NCBI GenBank assembly: GCA_018817385.1 | Contig: JAHIUA010000050.1 | Coordinates: 1-64,000, forward strand | Direction: 5' to 3' | Source of the DNA: Pseudomonadota bacterium | GTDB taxonomy: Bacteria; Desulfobacterota; Desulfobulbia; Desulfobulbales; Desulfocapsaceae | Length of the DNA: 64,000 nucleotides | Shown: positions 28,836-36,287 of the stretch, piece after piece | How positions within the stretch are numbered: the stretch's first letter is position 1 | How the letters are laid out: each line of letters opens with the position of its first letter | Program-made: the position numbers and the translations under genes | The notes under the pieces: model-generated | The model's database searches: none | What the model was told of the DNA's origin: nothing | The model's input: only the letters and a program-made list of their open reading frames with translations

Positions 28836-28851
28836 TGGTATGGTTGTTGCT
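28836..28851 (+). promoter_or_regulatory. Sigma-54-type (-24/-12) promoter of the sulfur operon
   Basis: TGGTATGGTTGTTGCT has the invariant GG and GC separated by exactly ten bases (consensus TGGCAC-N5-TTGCW). It lies 76 bp upstream of the yedE-like start codon. Confidence 0.65.
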
Positions 28852-28926
28852 TAGGCCAACTCCGAGGAATAACACGTGGCCAGCTAATAAGATTATGTAC
28901 CATCAACACATTACAGGGGAGAGAAT

Positions 28927-30174
28927 ATGAGTGACAATGTGTTCGCAGCGAAAGCCAAGGGGCTTTACCAGATTCTTTGCCAGGACAATTGGGGGAAAAA
29001 TACTGTTGCCATCCTGGTTGCCCTCCTGAGCATCCTGATGCTGGTTTGGGATCGTCCCTGGGGAGCAGTCGGTGCGGTGAGAAACTGGGGTGAATGGATT
29101 ATCTACGGAACAGGACTCTGGGATCTCCTTGGATTTGCCGATGTCTACGACAGTGATACTCCCAAGGCTTTTTTGACCCATTCCGGCTCGGTGATCGGCA
29201 TCGGCTTTATTGGCGGCGCCTTTCTTTCCGCCTGTCTTGGCGGTAACTTTGCCATTCGTATTCCGCCAAAACTTGAAATGGTCAAGGCGGTCTTTGCTGG
29301 TCTCTTCATGGGGGCTGGTGCAACTCTGGCTGGTGGTTGTAATGTCGGCGGTTTCTATAACGCTATTGGTAATCTTTCAGCCCATGGCTTTGCCATGATG
29401 GTCGGGCTGATCATTGGTGCTATCATCGGTTTGAAATATGTCTACTGGGAGATGGAAAATATCAGCTGGGGAGTGAGTGGTGGCAAGACCATTGATCTCC
29501 CCGTGGCCTTACAAATTATCTTCGGTATCGCTGCCCTGGTAGCGCTTCTTGCCGGTGCCTATAGCTATAGCAACGGTGACATTGAAAAACTGGGCGGCAT
29601 TCTGCTGATCACTGCCCTGTTGGGGTATGCCTTCCAACGTGGCCGTTGGTGTATGATTCAGGGATTTCGCGAACCGCACATGACCGGCAACGCCAAAATG
29701 GCAAAGTCGGTGGCATTGAGCATCGCGATTCTGGCCGTCGGTATTGCCATTGTCAAAAGTAAGTATGTTGGCCTGAGTGACATGAATGGGAATAGCATGG
29801 ACTATTTCTGGCAACACTATGTGCGCGGCACTTTCGGCTGGGGTGGTGTGGTCGGGGGAATCCTCTTTGCCTTTGGTGCAATCCAGGCCGGTGGTTGTGG
29901 AACAGGTACCCTCTGGCGGGTTGGTGAAGGTCAAATCAAGTTGTGGATCGTCACCCCCTTTTTCGGCCTGAGTTGTGCCGTTGGCAGCATGCTGTCCCGT
30001 AAATATAATTGGGAAGGTTCCATTGATGAAGGCAGTAGTCTCGGATCCTACGTGTATCTACCCCACTCACTCGGATATGGCGGCACCTTGGCCCTGATCT
30101 TTCTGGTCATGGGAGCCTGGTATCTCATTGTCGCCTGGAATGAAGAAACCAATAAATTAATGCTGGAGATGTAA
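28927..30174 (+). CDS. YedE/YeeE-family sulfur-compound transporter (YTD cluster)
   Basis: A 415-residue polytopic inner-membrane protein of the YeeE/YedE (TsuA) family, whose studied members take up thiosulfate. Family cysteine motifs are present: GATLAGGCNVGGFYNAIGNL (residues ~137-156), GRWCMIQGFREPH (~240) and AIQAGGCGTGTLWRVGEGQ (~320). CAGGGGAGAG precedes the ATG. It is the first gene of an operon followed by tusA, a dsrE-like gene and two small genes. This gene order is described for sulfur-disproportionating bacteria as the YTD cluster. The protein may move a sulfur species or a persulfide-transfer intermediate. Confidence 0.93.
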   Translation: MSDNVFAAKAKGLYQILCQDNWGKNTVAILVALLSILMLVWDRPWGAVGAVRNWGEWIIYGTGLWDLLGFADVYDSDTPKAFLTHSGSVIGIGFIGGAFLSACLGGNFAIRIPPKLEMVKAVFAGLFMGAGATLAGGCNVGGFYNAIGNLSAHGFAMMVGLIIGAIIGLKYVYWEMENISWGVSGGKTIDLPVALQIIFGIAALVALLAGAYSYSNGDIEKLGGILLITALLGYAFQRGRWCMIQGFREPHMTGNAKMAKSVALSIAILAVGIAIVKSKYVGLSDMNGNSMDYFWQHYVRGTFGWGGVVGGILFAFGAIQAGGCGTGTLWRVGEGQIKLWIVTPFFGLSCAVGSMLSRKYNWEGSIDEGSSLGSYVYLPHSLGYGGTLALIFLVMGAWYLIVAWNEETNKLMLEM

Positions 30175-30262
30175 TACGGCTCTATGGAGAGGCTAGCTTT
30201 CACCGTTAACCTGTTTTAGAGACAGCCCATTATGGGCATAACCCAAAAGGAAAGGAGATACA

Positions 30263-30505
30263 ATGGATCTTAACAGCATCAAACCCGATCAGACCCTGGA
30301 CGCCAAAGGACTCAGCTGCCCAATGCCTCTTTTACGTACCAAGAAGGCTATCAACGGCATCAATTCCGGGCAAATTCTGGAAGTACTGGGCACCGACCCC
30401 GGTTCAAAAAATGACTTGCCCAGCTGGTGTGAGCGTTCCGGGCACACCTGTCTGGGCAACGTGGACGACGTCGGCTTTTTTCGTATCTTTATCAAAAAGG
30501 GATAA
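30263..30505 (+). CDS. tusA: TusA-family sulfur carrier protein
   Basis: An 80-residue cytoplasmic sulfur-transfer protein. DAKGLSCPMPLLRTKKAI carries the CPxP motif, with Cys19 as the persulfide-bearing residue. GQILEVLGTDPGSKNDLPSW is the second conserved block. AAGGAG sits six bases before ATG. In the YTD arrangement TusA would accept sulfur linked to the YedE-like protein and pass it to DsrE-type partners. An attenuator-like hairpin follows. Confidence 0.95.
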   Translation: MDLNSIKPDQTLDAKGLSCPMPLLRTKKAINGINSGQILEVLGTDPGSKNDLPSWCERSGHTCLGNVDDVGFFRIFIKKG

Positions 30506-30528
30506 GGTAAGCACGCTAAAGAGATAAC

Positions 30529-30567
30529 AGGTATGCCGCTGCCCACCAAGTTACGGCGTGCCTTTTT
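30529..30567 (+). terminator. Attenuator-like hairpin between tusA and the dsrE-like gene
   Basis: AGGTATGCC (30529-30537) pairs with GGCGTGCCT (30555-30563) through nine pairs, two of them G-U, and is followed by a run of five T. It may set the ratio of upstream to downstream products. Confidence 0.55.
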
Positions 30568-30581
30568 CATGAGGTATCAAT

Positions 30582-30896
30582 ATGTCCAAAAATCTCGGTA
30601 TATTTGTCACAAATCCTGACAGCATGCACCATGTCATGGGGATTACAAAGGCTGCCAAAGATAAGGGTTCCAAGGTTAAAGTCTTCTTTACCTGGAAGGG
30701 AACCCTCCTCTCAAAAGACCCACAGTTTCCTGCCCTATGTGAATTGGCCGATGATGTTTCAATTTGCGCCGACAGCTACAAGAAAATGGGCTATGAGGTT
30801 TCCGATATCCCTGTCGGGTTGACCAATGACAAAATGGCCACCCAGGCTCAGCATGGCGCCATCATTGAAGATTATGATTACTATTTGACCCTCTAG
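30582..30896 (+). CDS. DsrE-like sulfurtransferase-family protein
   Basis: A 104-residue DsrE/DsrF-fold protein. LGIFVTNPDSMHHVMGITKA is the first strand-helix, and KVKVFFTWKGTLL the second strand of the fold. Cysteines at CELADDVSICADSYKKMGYE are candidates for persulfide chemistry; the ADSYKKMGYE stretch is typical of YTD and peroxiredoxin-like DsrE proteins. GAGG lies about eight bases before ATG. It works with TusA in cytoplasmic sulfur relay by family knowledge; the exact reaction is not known. Confidence 0.88.
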   Translation: MSKNLGIFVTNPDSMHHVMGITKAAKDKGSKVKVFFTWKGTLLSKDPQFPALCELADDVSICADSYKKMGYEVSDIPVGLTNDKMATQAQHGAIIEDYDYYLTL

Positions 30897-30906
30897 GAGA
30901 GAAATC

Positions 30907-31203
30907 ATGTCCAAAAAAGTATGCTTTATCTATCAGAATGAGGACTACGTCCTGGACGGTATGCGTAGCGCTCTCGGTCTGGCGGTAGAAAATATGTATG
31001 CCTTTGCAGCTGTTGCCACCGAAATTGCTGAGCTTGACGAGCATAACAAGGAGAACCTGGAGTGGATTCGTGACATGGAAGGAGAGGTTTTCAGCAACGT
31101 GCAGGCCAACTGTGACAAAAATGACATGACCCCGATCACCCTTGAGGAACTCGGCAAGCATATCCGGGAAATGGATATCGTTGTTCCCTACGGAACGTAC
31201 TAA
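30907..31203 (+). CDS. Small conserved protein of the YTD cluster (DsrE-like fold possible)
   Basis: A 98-residue cytoplasmic protein, not firmly recognised. It opens SKKVCFIYQNEDYVLDGMRS, resembling the first strand and helix of DsrE/DsrF-type proteins. It has a second Cys at VQANCDKNDMTP and acidic helices. It starts 11 bp after the dsrE-like stop behind CTAGGAGAG, so it is in the same operon. It corresponds by position to one of the two hypothetical proteins of the YTD arrangement. Confidence 0.85.
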   Translation: MSKKVCFIYQNEDYVLDGMRSALGLAVENMYAFAAVATEIAELDEHNKENLEWIRDMEGEVFSNVQANCDKNDMTPITLEELGKHIREMDIVVPYGTY

Positions 31204-31214
31204 GGAGAAACAGT

Positions 31215-31388
31215 ATGAAAATTCTGCATATTTACAGAAATGAACCCAACGCCGACTGCAAAAAGCTGGTGGAAGTTGTTGCCGAAGGAAATGACAATGA
31301 TCACGTTAAGCTGTTTGAAGGCACCCCAGACTACAACAAGGTGGTCGATATGATATTTGCAGCGGATAAGACTATCAGCTGGTGGTAG
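31215..31388 (+). CDS. Very small (57 aa) last gene of the YTD operon, TusB/DsrH-like
   Basis: ATG at 31215 with TAAGGAG eight bases upstream, beginning 12 bp after the previous stop. The product opens MKILHIYRNEPNADCKKLVE, has one Cys at position 15 and ends ADKTISWW. The opening strand-helix and terminal aromatic pair are reminiscent of DsrH/TusB, though it is little more than half their length. A strong terminator follows 37 bp later, supporting it as the real end of the operon. It is easily missed because of its size. Confidence 0.8.
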   Translation: MKILHIYRNEPNADCKKLVEVVAEGNDNDHVKLFEGTPDYNKVVDMIFAADKTISWW

Positions 31389-31424
31389 TCAGGCACCACG
31401 TATCAAGTACCCCGAGAGAGTGTT

Positions 31425-31458
31425 CAAAGGGCCCCTTCACACGGGGTCCTTTGCATTT
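31425..31458 (+). terminator. Rho-independent terminator of the YTD operon
   Basis: CAAAGGGCCCC (31425-31435) pairs with GGGGTCCTTTG (31443-31453) with one G-U pair, followed by CATTTTT. Confidence 0.88.
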
Positions 31459-31477
31459 TTGCTGTCTTCTTATCGGG

Positions 31478-31510
31478 GAAGTTCCAAGGAGAATGTCTCC
31501 TTGGAACTTC
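31478..31510. repeat. Perfect 15-bp stem hairpin after the YTD operon
   Basis: GAAGTTCCAAGGAGA, three-base loop ATG, TCTCCTTGGAACTTC. A second hairpin, CCCAACCA (31521-31528) with TGGTTGGG (31542-31549), follows at once. No T-run follows either. Confidence 0.8.
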
Positions 31511-31729
31511 TGGTCGTATGCCCAACCATTGCATTGTGCACTGGTTGGGTTGTTGTCAGACGAGCAACAAACGGTATCGGCAATAAAGAGCTTTTTTTTA
31601 ACACTGTCGGGGCTACTTCAGGCGAGGGGAAGTATTGCAGACGAAAGCTTCTTCGGTAACAATGAGGCAAGAGCAGCATCCATTCAGCAGGCAGCAGTTC
31701 TCCTGGAGGAACAAATGAAAAGGCCGTTG

Positions 31730-33073
31730 TCAGAGACCGTAGCGTTTGATCTTACGCCAGAGGGTGGACGTGTCAATTCCTAACATCCTGGCCGCTCTGG
31801 CCTTATTGCCAGCACTCCTCTGCAATGCCTTGCGCATCATGGTCTGTTCCATATCACTCAACTTCATTGAATCTTCAACTGCTGTTACCAAATTTCCCCT
31901 CCGAAAATCGTCGGGAAGACTGGCCGAAGTAATGGCTGTCCCTGTGGTCATGATCACGGAACTGGAGATAACATTTTCCAGTTCACGAATATTGCCAGGC
32001 CAAGGATGATCAACCAGCTGATTCAAGGTGTATGGATCAATCCTGTCCACTTTTTTCTCATATAAGGAACTGTACTTACGCAGAAAATAACAGGCAAGTT
32101 CTGGGATGTCTTCCGGTCGTTCACGCAAGGGAGGTAAGCGAAGCACCATAACGCTCAGTCGAAAATAGAGATCATCACGAAAACGGCCGGCGGCCACCTC
32201 TTCGGCCAGATTAACATTGGTTGCAGCAACAATCCGAACGTCACTACGCAGCTCTTTTCCTCCTCCCACTCTGAAAAAAGATCTGTCCTGTAAAAAACGT
32301 AATATTTTGGCCTGAAAAGCTGCGGGCATACTGTTTAATTCATCGAGGAAGAGAGTCCCGGCGCTGGCCAGCTCAACCAAACCTTTTTTTTGTTGGTCAG
32401 CACCGGTAAACGCCCCCTGTTCATGGCCAAACAGCTCAGACTCAAGGAGATTTACGGCAATTGCGCCACAGTTAATCGGCAAAAAAAGATTCCCCGCCCG
32501 GCGACTGTTGCGATGGACCAAACGTGCAACCAACTCTTTCCCGGTCCCAGTCTCTCCCTGGATCATGACACTCACGTCCAGTGGGGCAATTTTTGCCACA
32601 AGTCTTTTGACCTTCTGCATGGCAGAGCCACCACCGATCAACTCATGACTTCGTAAGTCATTCAAGGTGGAATTCATCATTCGATTTTTCCTGATCAACT
32701 GGTAATAGCGCAGGGCACGATTGGCGACTAATTTCAATTGTTCAGGGTCGAAAGGTTTTTCAATATAATCATAGGCTCCCTGCTTCATGGCCTCAATAGC
32801 CGAGTTCACCGAACCATGGCCAGTGATCATAATGATCGGCAACTCGGCATCCACCGCTTTGGCCTGCCTGACGATCGCCATTCCGTCCTGTTTTGGCATT
32901 TTCAGGTCCGTCACAATCAGGGAGAATTTATTTTCAAGAATGGCCCTGATGGCGGTATCGCCATCAGAGGCAGCAATGACTTGATGGCCCTGGTCACTGA
33001 AAATTTCAACCAACAGTTCACGCATCCGGTCATCATCATCTACGACCAGAATAGGAAAGTTCTTAGACACCAA
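31730..33073 (-). CDS. NtrC-family sigma-54-dependent response regulator
   Basis: A 447-residue transcription activator. The receiver domain opens ILVVDDDDRMRELLVEI, with phospho-acceptor Asp in IVTDLKMPKQDG. The AAA+ domain has Walker A GETGTGKE, the sigma-54 contact loop ELFGHEQGAFTGA and Walker B GTLFLDELNSMP. The C-terminal Fis-type helix-turn-helix ends ARMLGIDTSTLWRKIKRYG. The start is TTG 33073 or GTG 33070, behind AAGGGG. The cognate kinase gene lies directly upstream with a Rep2 element between. It is convergent with the YTD operon, which carries a sigma-54 promoter, so that operon is the natural target. Confidence 0.94.
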   Translation of the reverse strand: MVSKNFPILVVDDDDRMRELLVEIFSDQGHQVIAASDGDTAIRAILENKFSLIVTDLKMPKQDGMAIVRQAKAVDAELPIIMITGHGSVNSAIEAMKQGAYDYIEKPFDPEQLKLVANRALRYYQLIRKNRMMNSTLNDLRSHELIGGGSAMQKVKRLVAKIAPLDVSVMIQGETGTGKELVARLVHRNSRRAGNLFLPINCGAIAVNLLESELFGHEQGAFTGADQQKKGLVELASAGTLFLDELNSMPAAFQAKILRFLQDRSFFRVGGGKELRSDVRIVAATNVNLAEEVAAGRFRDDLYFRLSVMVLRLPPLRERPEDIPELACYFLRKYSSLYEKKVDRIDPYTLNQLVDHPWPGNIRELENVISSSVIMTTGTAITSASLPDDFRRGNLVTAVEDSMKLSDMEQTMMRKALQRSAGNKARAARMLGIDTSTLWRKIKRYGL

Positions 33074-33087
33074 TTTTCCCCTTTAGT

Positions 33088-33191
33088 TATCTTAGAAATT
33101 CTTTTCGTATTTTTTGAGAAAGAATTTCGTGAAGGTACTTTCACCCCTTGGGGTAATGTACTGAGTGCCGGCTTACCGTTTTCGTCACCGG
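33088..33191 (-). repeat. Rep2 copy 1 (potential structured RNA), between kinase and regulator genes
   Basis: On the minus strand: GGTGA...CGGTAAGCCGGCACTCAGTAC, a CCCC/GGGG hairpin, GTACCTTCAC, then AAATTCTTTCTC...GAAAAGAATTT and TCTAAGATA. It fills nearly the whole 124-bp gap and ends 14 bp before the regulator start codon. Confidence 0.8.
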
Positions 33192-33197
33192 TGTTAG

Positions 33198-34937
33198 TTA
33201 TCCAGCTGGCCACTCAGCAGGATCATTCTCGCCCCCATAGCATGGCAATGAAATCATAAAACCAGCACCACTCCCTGTATGTATCAGCTCCAGGAGGCCA
33301 TCTAACTCATCAATAATGCCGGCACAAATCGCCAAGCCCAATCCGGTTCCTTCCCCAACAGGTTTGGTTGTCACAAAGGGATCAAAAATTCGGCAACGCA
33401 ACTCCTCAGGAACACCGGGACCGTTATCCTGTACCAGCAAATGAGCCATTTCCTTGTCTTGCCATGTACGGAGATGCACCTCTCCGCCAACATCAATTGC
33501 CTGAATAGCATTCAAAACCAGATTCAAAATCAGTTGCTCGGCCTTGCGACTGTCGGCTAATACCATAGAGGGCTGCTGTGAAAGATCCAGTGTAAGAACG
33601 GCATCTTTTTGCTTCAATTGCAACTGCAGAACCTTTACAACCGCCAATACGGACTCATTCAGGTCAATCTCAGTAAGTTTCGAAATCGAGGCACGGGAAT
33701 AATCCAGCAATCCTTTAACTATTTCTGAGCATTTCCTGGCCTGTTCGACGATCACGCTCACACGCTGATGATTTTTTTCTACATCATCACTCTGTGGTAT
33801 CATGGAAGCATATCCGATAATGTTGCCTAATGGGGTGTTGATCTCATGGGCAACACCAGCGGCAAGTTGTCCCAGGGCAGCGAGTTTCTCAGTTCGGCAA
33901 TAAAATTCGTGACGTTTTTTCTCATCACTGATGTCACGGAACGTTTGAACCCCGCCAATACTCTTGCCGGTACTATCCAGTAATACTGCAGAGCCGACAG
34001 AAACGTCCAGGAGTCTCCCGTCCTGGGTTTTCAAGGTGGTTTCCACATGGATATCTGTGTTTGGGACATTATTGAGGGCACGGGCATCAGCAGACACTGT
34101 AAACTGGAATATCTCTCCACACGGTCTGCCAACTGCTTCTTTTTCGGAGTAGCCGGTTATGCGTGCTGCGGATTCATTAAAGGAGACAATCACTCCATCA
34201 TTATCTGTGACAAAAAGACCTTCCGTCATACAGGCGACCACAGCAGCCAATTTTTGCCGCTCCAGTTCAAGATGCTGGCGGCTCTCTTTCAGCTGAGAAA
34301 AGCTGTCAGCCAATCTCGCTGCCATGACATTAAAAGACTCGCCTATTGAATTGCACTCCTGGGGACCTGTTAATTCGATCTTCTTGGTCAGATTTCCTTC
34401 GGAAATTTCATGAATAGCCTGCTGGAGTACGTTCAACGGCTGATAAATCGTGTTATTCAACACCACATTGATCAATGCGAGGCCGACAACATGCAACACC
34501 GCAACCACTGCTCCGGCACAATAAACAATTTTCCAGGTAATTGAATCTATCCAGGCCGTTGAAAAAGCAAGCTGGACTGTGCCATAAGAGGCATGATCAC
34601 GACGAATTGGGTGTTCAACGAAGAGGAGATGAGAATCCGGAGGCATCGGCTGGCCTGCCAATACTGCACCGTCATCAGCAAAGACGGCGATACTCGATAC
34701 AAAACCAGCCTGGACGATATCTTTGATATAACGTTCCATCGCTGTATAATCCTGGGAAGGAATGGCCTCAAGGGTGGCACTGGACAAGGCCTGAACGATA
34801 TTTGCTCCTCTGTGTTCAAGATCTCGAACAAGGACCATTCGTTCAACCCGAATGACAATGACACTGGCAACCACAACCGAGAACAGTAAAATCAAGCTGA
34901 ATCGTTTGTAAAAACAGTACCGTAGTGGTTTGTTCAT
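33198..34937 (-). CDS. Membrane sensor histidine kinase (HAMP-PAS-HisKA-HATPase)
   Basis: A 579-residue kinase. Transmembrane helices lie at about residues 12-30 and 155-178, flanking a periplasmic sensor domain of ~120 residues. A HAMP region follows (~180-235), then PAS (GLFVTDNDGVIVSFNESAAR, ~245-355). The HisKA motif LAAGVAHEINTPLGNIIGYA contains the phospho-His, and the ATPase domain has NAIQAID, DNGPGVP and GTGLGLAI. It is the first gene of the two-gene unit with the NtrC-type regulator. I infer it senses an envelope or sulfur signal; the sequence does not reveal the ligand. Confidence 0.94.
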   Translation of the reverse strand: MNKPLRYCFYKRFSLILLFSVVVASVIVIRVERMVLVRDLEHRGANIVQALSSATLEAIPSQDYTAMERYIKDIVQAGFVSSIAVFADDGAVLAGQPMPPDSHLLFVEHPIRRDHASYGTVQLAFSTAWIDSITWKIVYCAGAVVAVLHVVGLALINVVLNNTIYQPLNVLQQAIHEISEGNLTKKIELTGPQECNSIGESFNVMAARLADSFSQLKESRQHLELERQKLAAVVACMTEGLFVTDNDGVIVSFNESAARITGYSEKEAVGRPCGEIFQFTVSADARALNNVPNTDIHVETTLKTQDGRLLDVSVGSAVLLDSTGKSIGGVQTFRDISDEKKRHEFYCRTEKLAALGQLAAGVAHEINTPLGNIIGYASMIPQSDDVEKNHQRVSVIVEQARKCSEIVKGLLDYSRASISKLTEIDLNESVLAVVKVLQLQLKQKDAVLTLDLSQQPSMVLADSRKAEQLILNLVLNAIQAIDVGGEVHLRTWQDKEMAHLLVQDNGPGVPEELRCRIFDPFVTTKPVGEGTGLGLAICAGIIDELDGLLELIHTGSGAGFMISLPCYGGENDPAEWPAG

Positions 34938-35431
34938 TGTGACTCAACCCTGTAGACGATTTCGCAGGCCGACTCCAATCCTGGCCTGCGCGTTTACCAG
35001 CAAAAATAATTACCCTGTTTTTTTGACTAAACAGTGACCTGATTATGATAGCTCTCATGAATCTGAGTCAGTACCTGTTCATACGGGGCTGTTTTCCTCA
35101 GTTCTCGGAGGCTACACTGCCCTCACTGCTCCTCATTTAATTCTCGGAATGAACCAGGACTACGATTCTATTCATCGAGGGCCTCAATTGAGGAAAAACG
35201 CTCTCTTTTCTGGACAGACACGCATCATGTCCGCAGGCACTGATGTCGTGCAGGAGTATCTTGATTTCCGCCGTGGTGAAGGAACTTTTTTTCATACTCT
35301 CGACAGCAGGGACGACCTGAGGAGGCTGTCGTCTCCGGCCTGAGAACCTTTTTCTGAGTCAGATATTTTGAGAAAATGTATTATTCATGTCTTCTGGTTT
35401 TTCCTTATTTTCGCTAAGAAAATACTAGTAG

Positions 35432-35515
35432 ATATGTAAAAGAATATGTCCTGTCTTGCAAGAAGAAGTAACTGGAATTGAAAGATCCTATGACGATATG
35501 TCGACAAGCAGTAAT
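35432..35515 (+). repeat. Rep4 copy 2
   Basis: Matches 20347-20430 in sequence order and spacing (AGATATGTAAAAGAATATG...TCTTGCAAG...CTGGAATTGAAAGATCCTATG). It lies about 280 bp upstream of Rep1 copy F. Confidence 0.45.
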
Positions 35516-35723
35516 TGTTTCATTTTTGACCTTCTAAATAGTTTCGGGCCGATGAGTATCAATAGTGTCGTCTGTTCGGAATACTTACTGGACAGAGGAG
35601 ACAGGAAGGGGGGTGGCTTTGTTGAAAGAACCTTTTATTCGTTCAGAGGCATGTACTATGCTGGATACCTGTCCTGACCCAGAACTATAGTGCCGGGCTC
35701 CCACGGAATAATTTTTTAGTGTT

Positions 35724-35931
35724 GTCTTTTAACTACCTGTATTGTAGCTTAAAAATACAAGTTTTAGCTGGGGCCGCTGCTGTGATTGGGGCTGGCCGGA
35801 GGGGCTTGCTTGCTTCTGGGAGGTGTGTTGAAGGGACTGAGTCGGTTCTATCGCGCGCGTTGGAGAATATCGGCGGAGAACAGGTGGTTGGCGCCCTCCA
35901 GGCCTGGCCGCTAAAACCATTTGTTGTCACC
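35724..35931 (+). repeat. Rep1 copy F
   Basis: Starts CTTTTAACTACCTGTATTGTAG (as copy C), contains GGCCGCTGCTGTGATTGGGG (as copy D) and ends CCTCCAGGCCTGG...CATTTGTTGTCACC. By linking the ends of copies C and D it shows the full length of the element. Confidence 0.6.
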
Positions 35932-36001
35932 TGGCCATAGCTGTGTCGGCTGTAACTATTCAGAAGGGAATGCTCAATACTAAGCAAACAACCGCTCTGT
36001 A

Positions 36002-36103
36002 ACTGTTTCAGGGTGCTTTCTGTTCGTTCACTGAAGAATTCCAAGTATCCTCCTGCCATTCGAGAAGAGCCCAATGGACGAAGATGGAGTGCTGTTGAAT
36101 AGT
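36002..36103 (+). repeat. Rep3 copy 2
   Basis: 102 bp between ACTGTTTCAGGGTGCT (36002-36017) and AGTGCTGTTGAATAGT (36088-36103). It lies about 185 bp upstream of the subtilase start. The flanking CGCTCTGTA is shared with copy 3. Confidence 0.75.
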
Positions 36104-36287
36104 TACTCTTGGCTCAGGTAGTTGCTTTTGCGCTGTGGTTCAAATGCATAAGCGCACTCTTGCGGCGCCGATCTTATCATAAAGAGGCCGATATAAAAAA
36201 AATACTCTTTCTCTGCTGATTTCTGTTTTTTTATTAAGTGCAGTCTTACCAATATGCTATAGCAAGAGCTGGAATAAAGGAGATGCA

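Larger units (their letters stand above)
34938..36287. other. Gene-free region of about 1.35 kb carrying three repeats
   Basis: Holds Rep4 copy 2, Rep1 copy F and Rep3 copy 2 in that order, all pointing towards the subtilase gene. An inverted repeat GCAGGCC...GGCCTGC lies near 34970 upstream of the kinase gene. No credible coding sequence was found. Confidence 0.55.
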
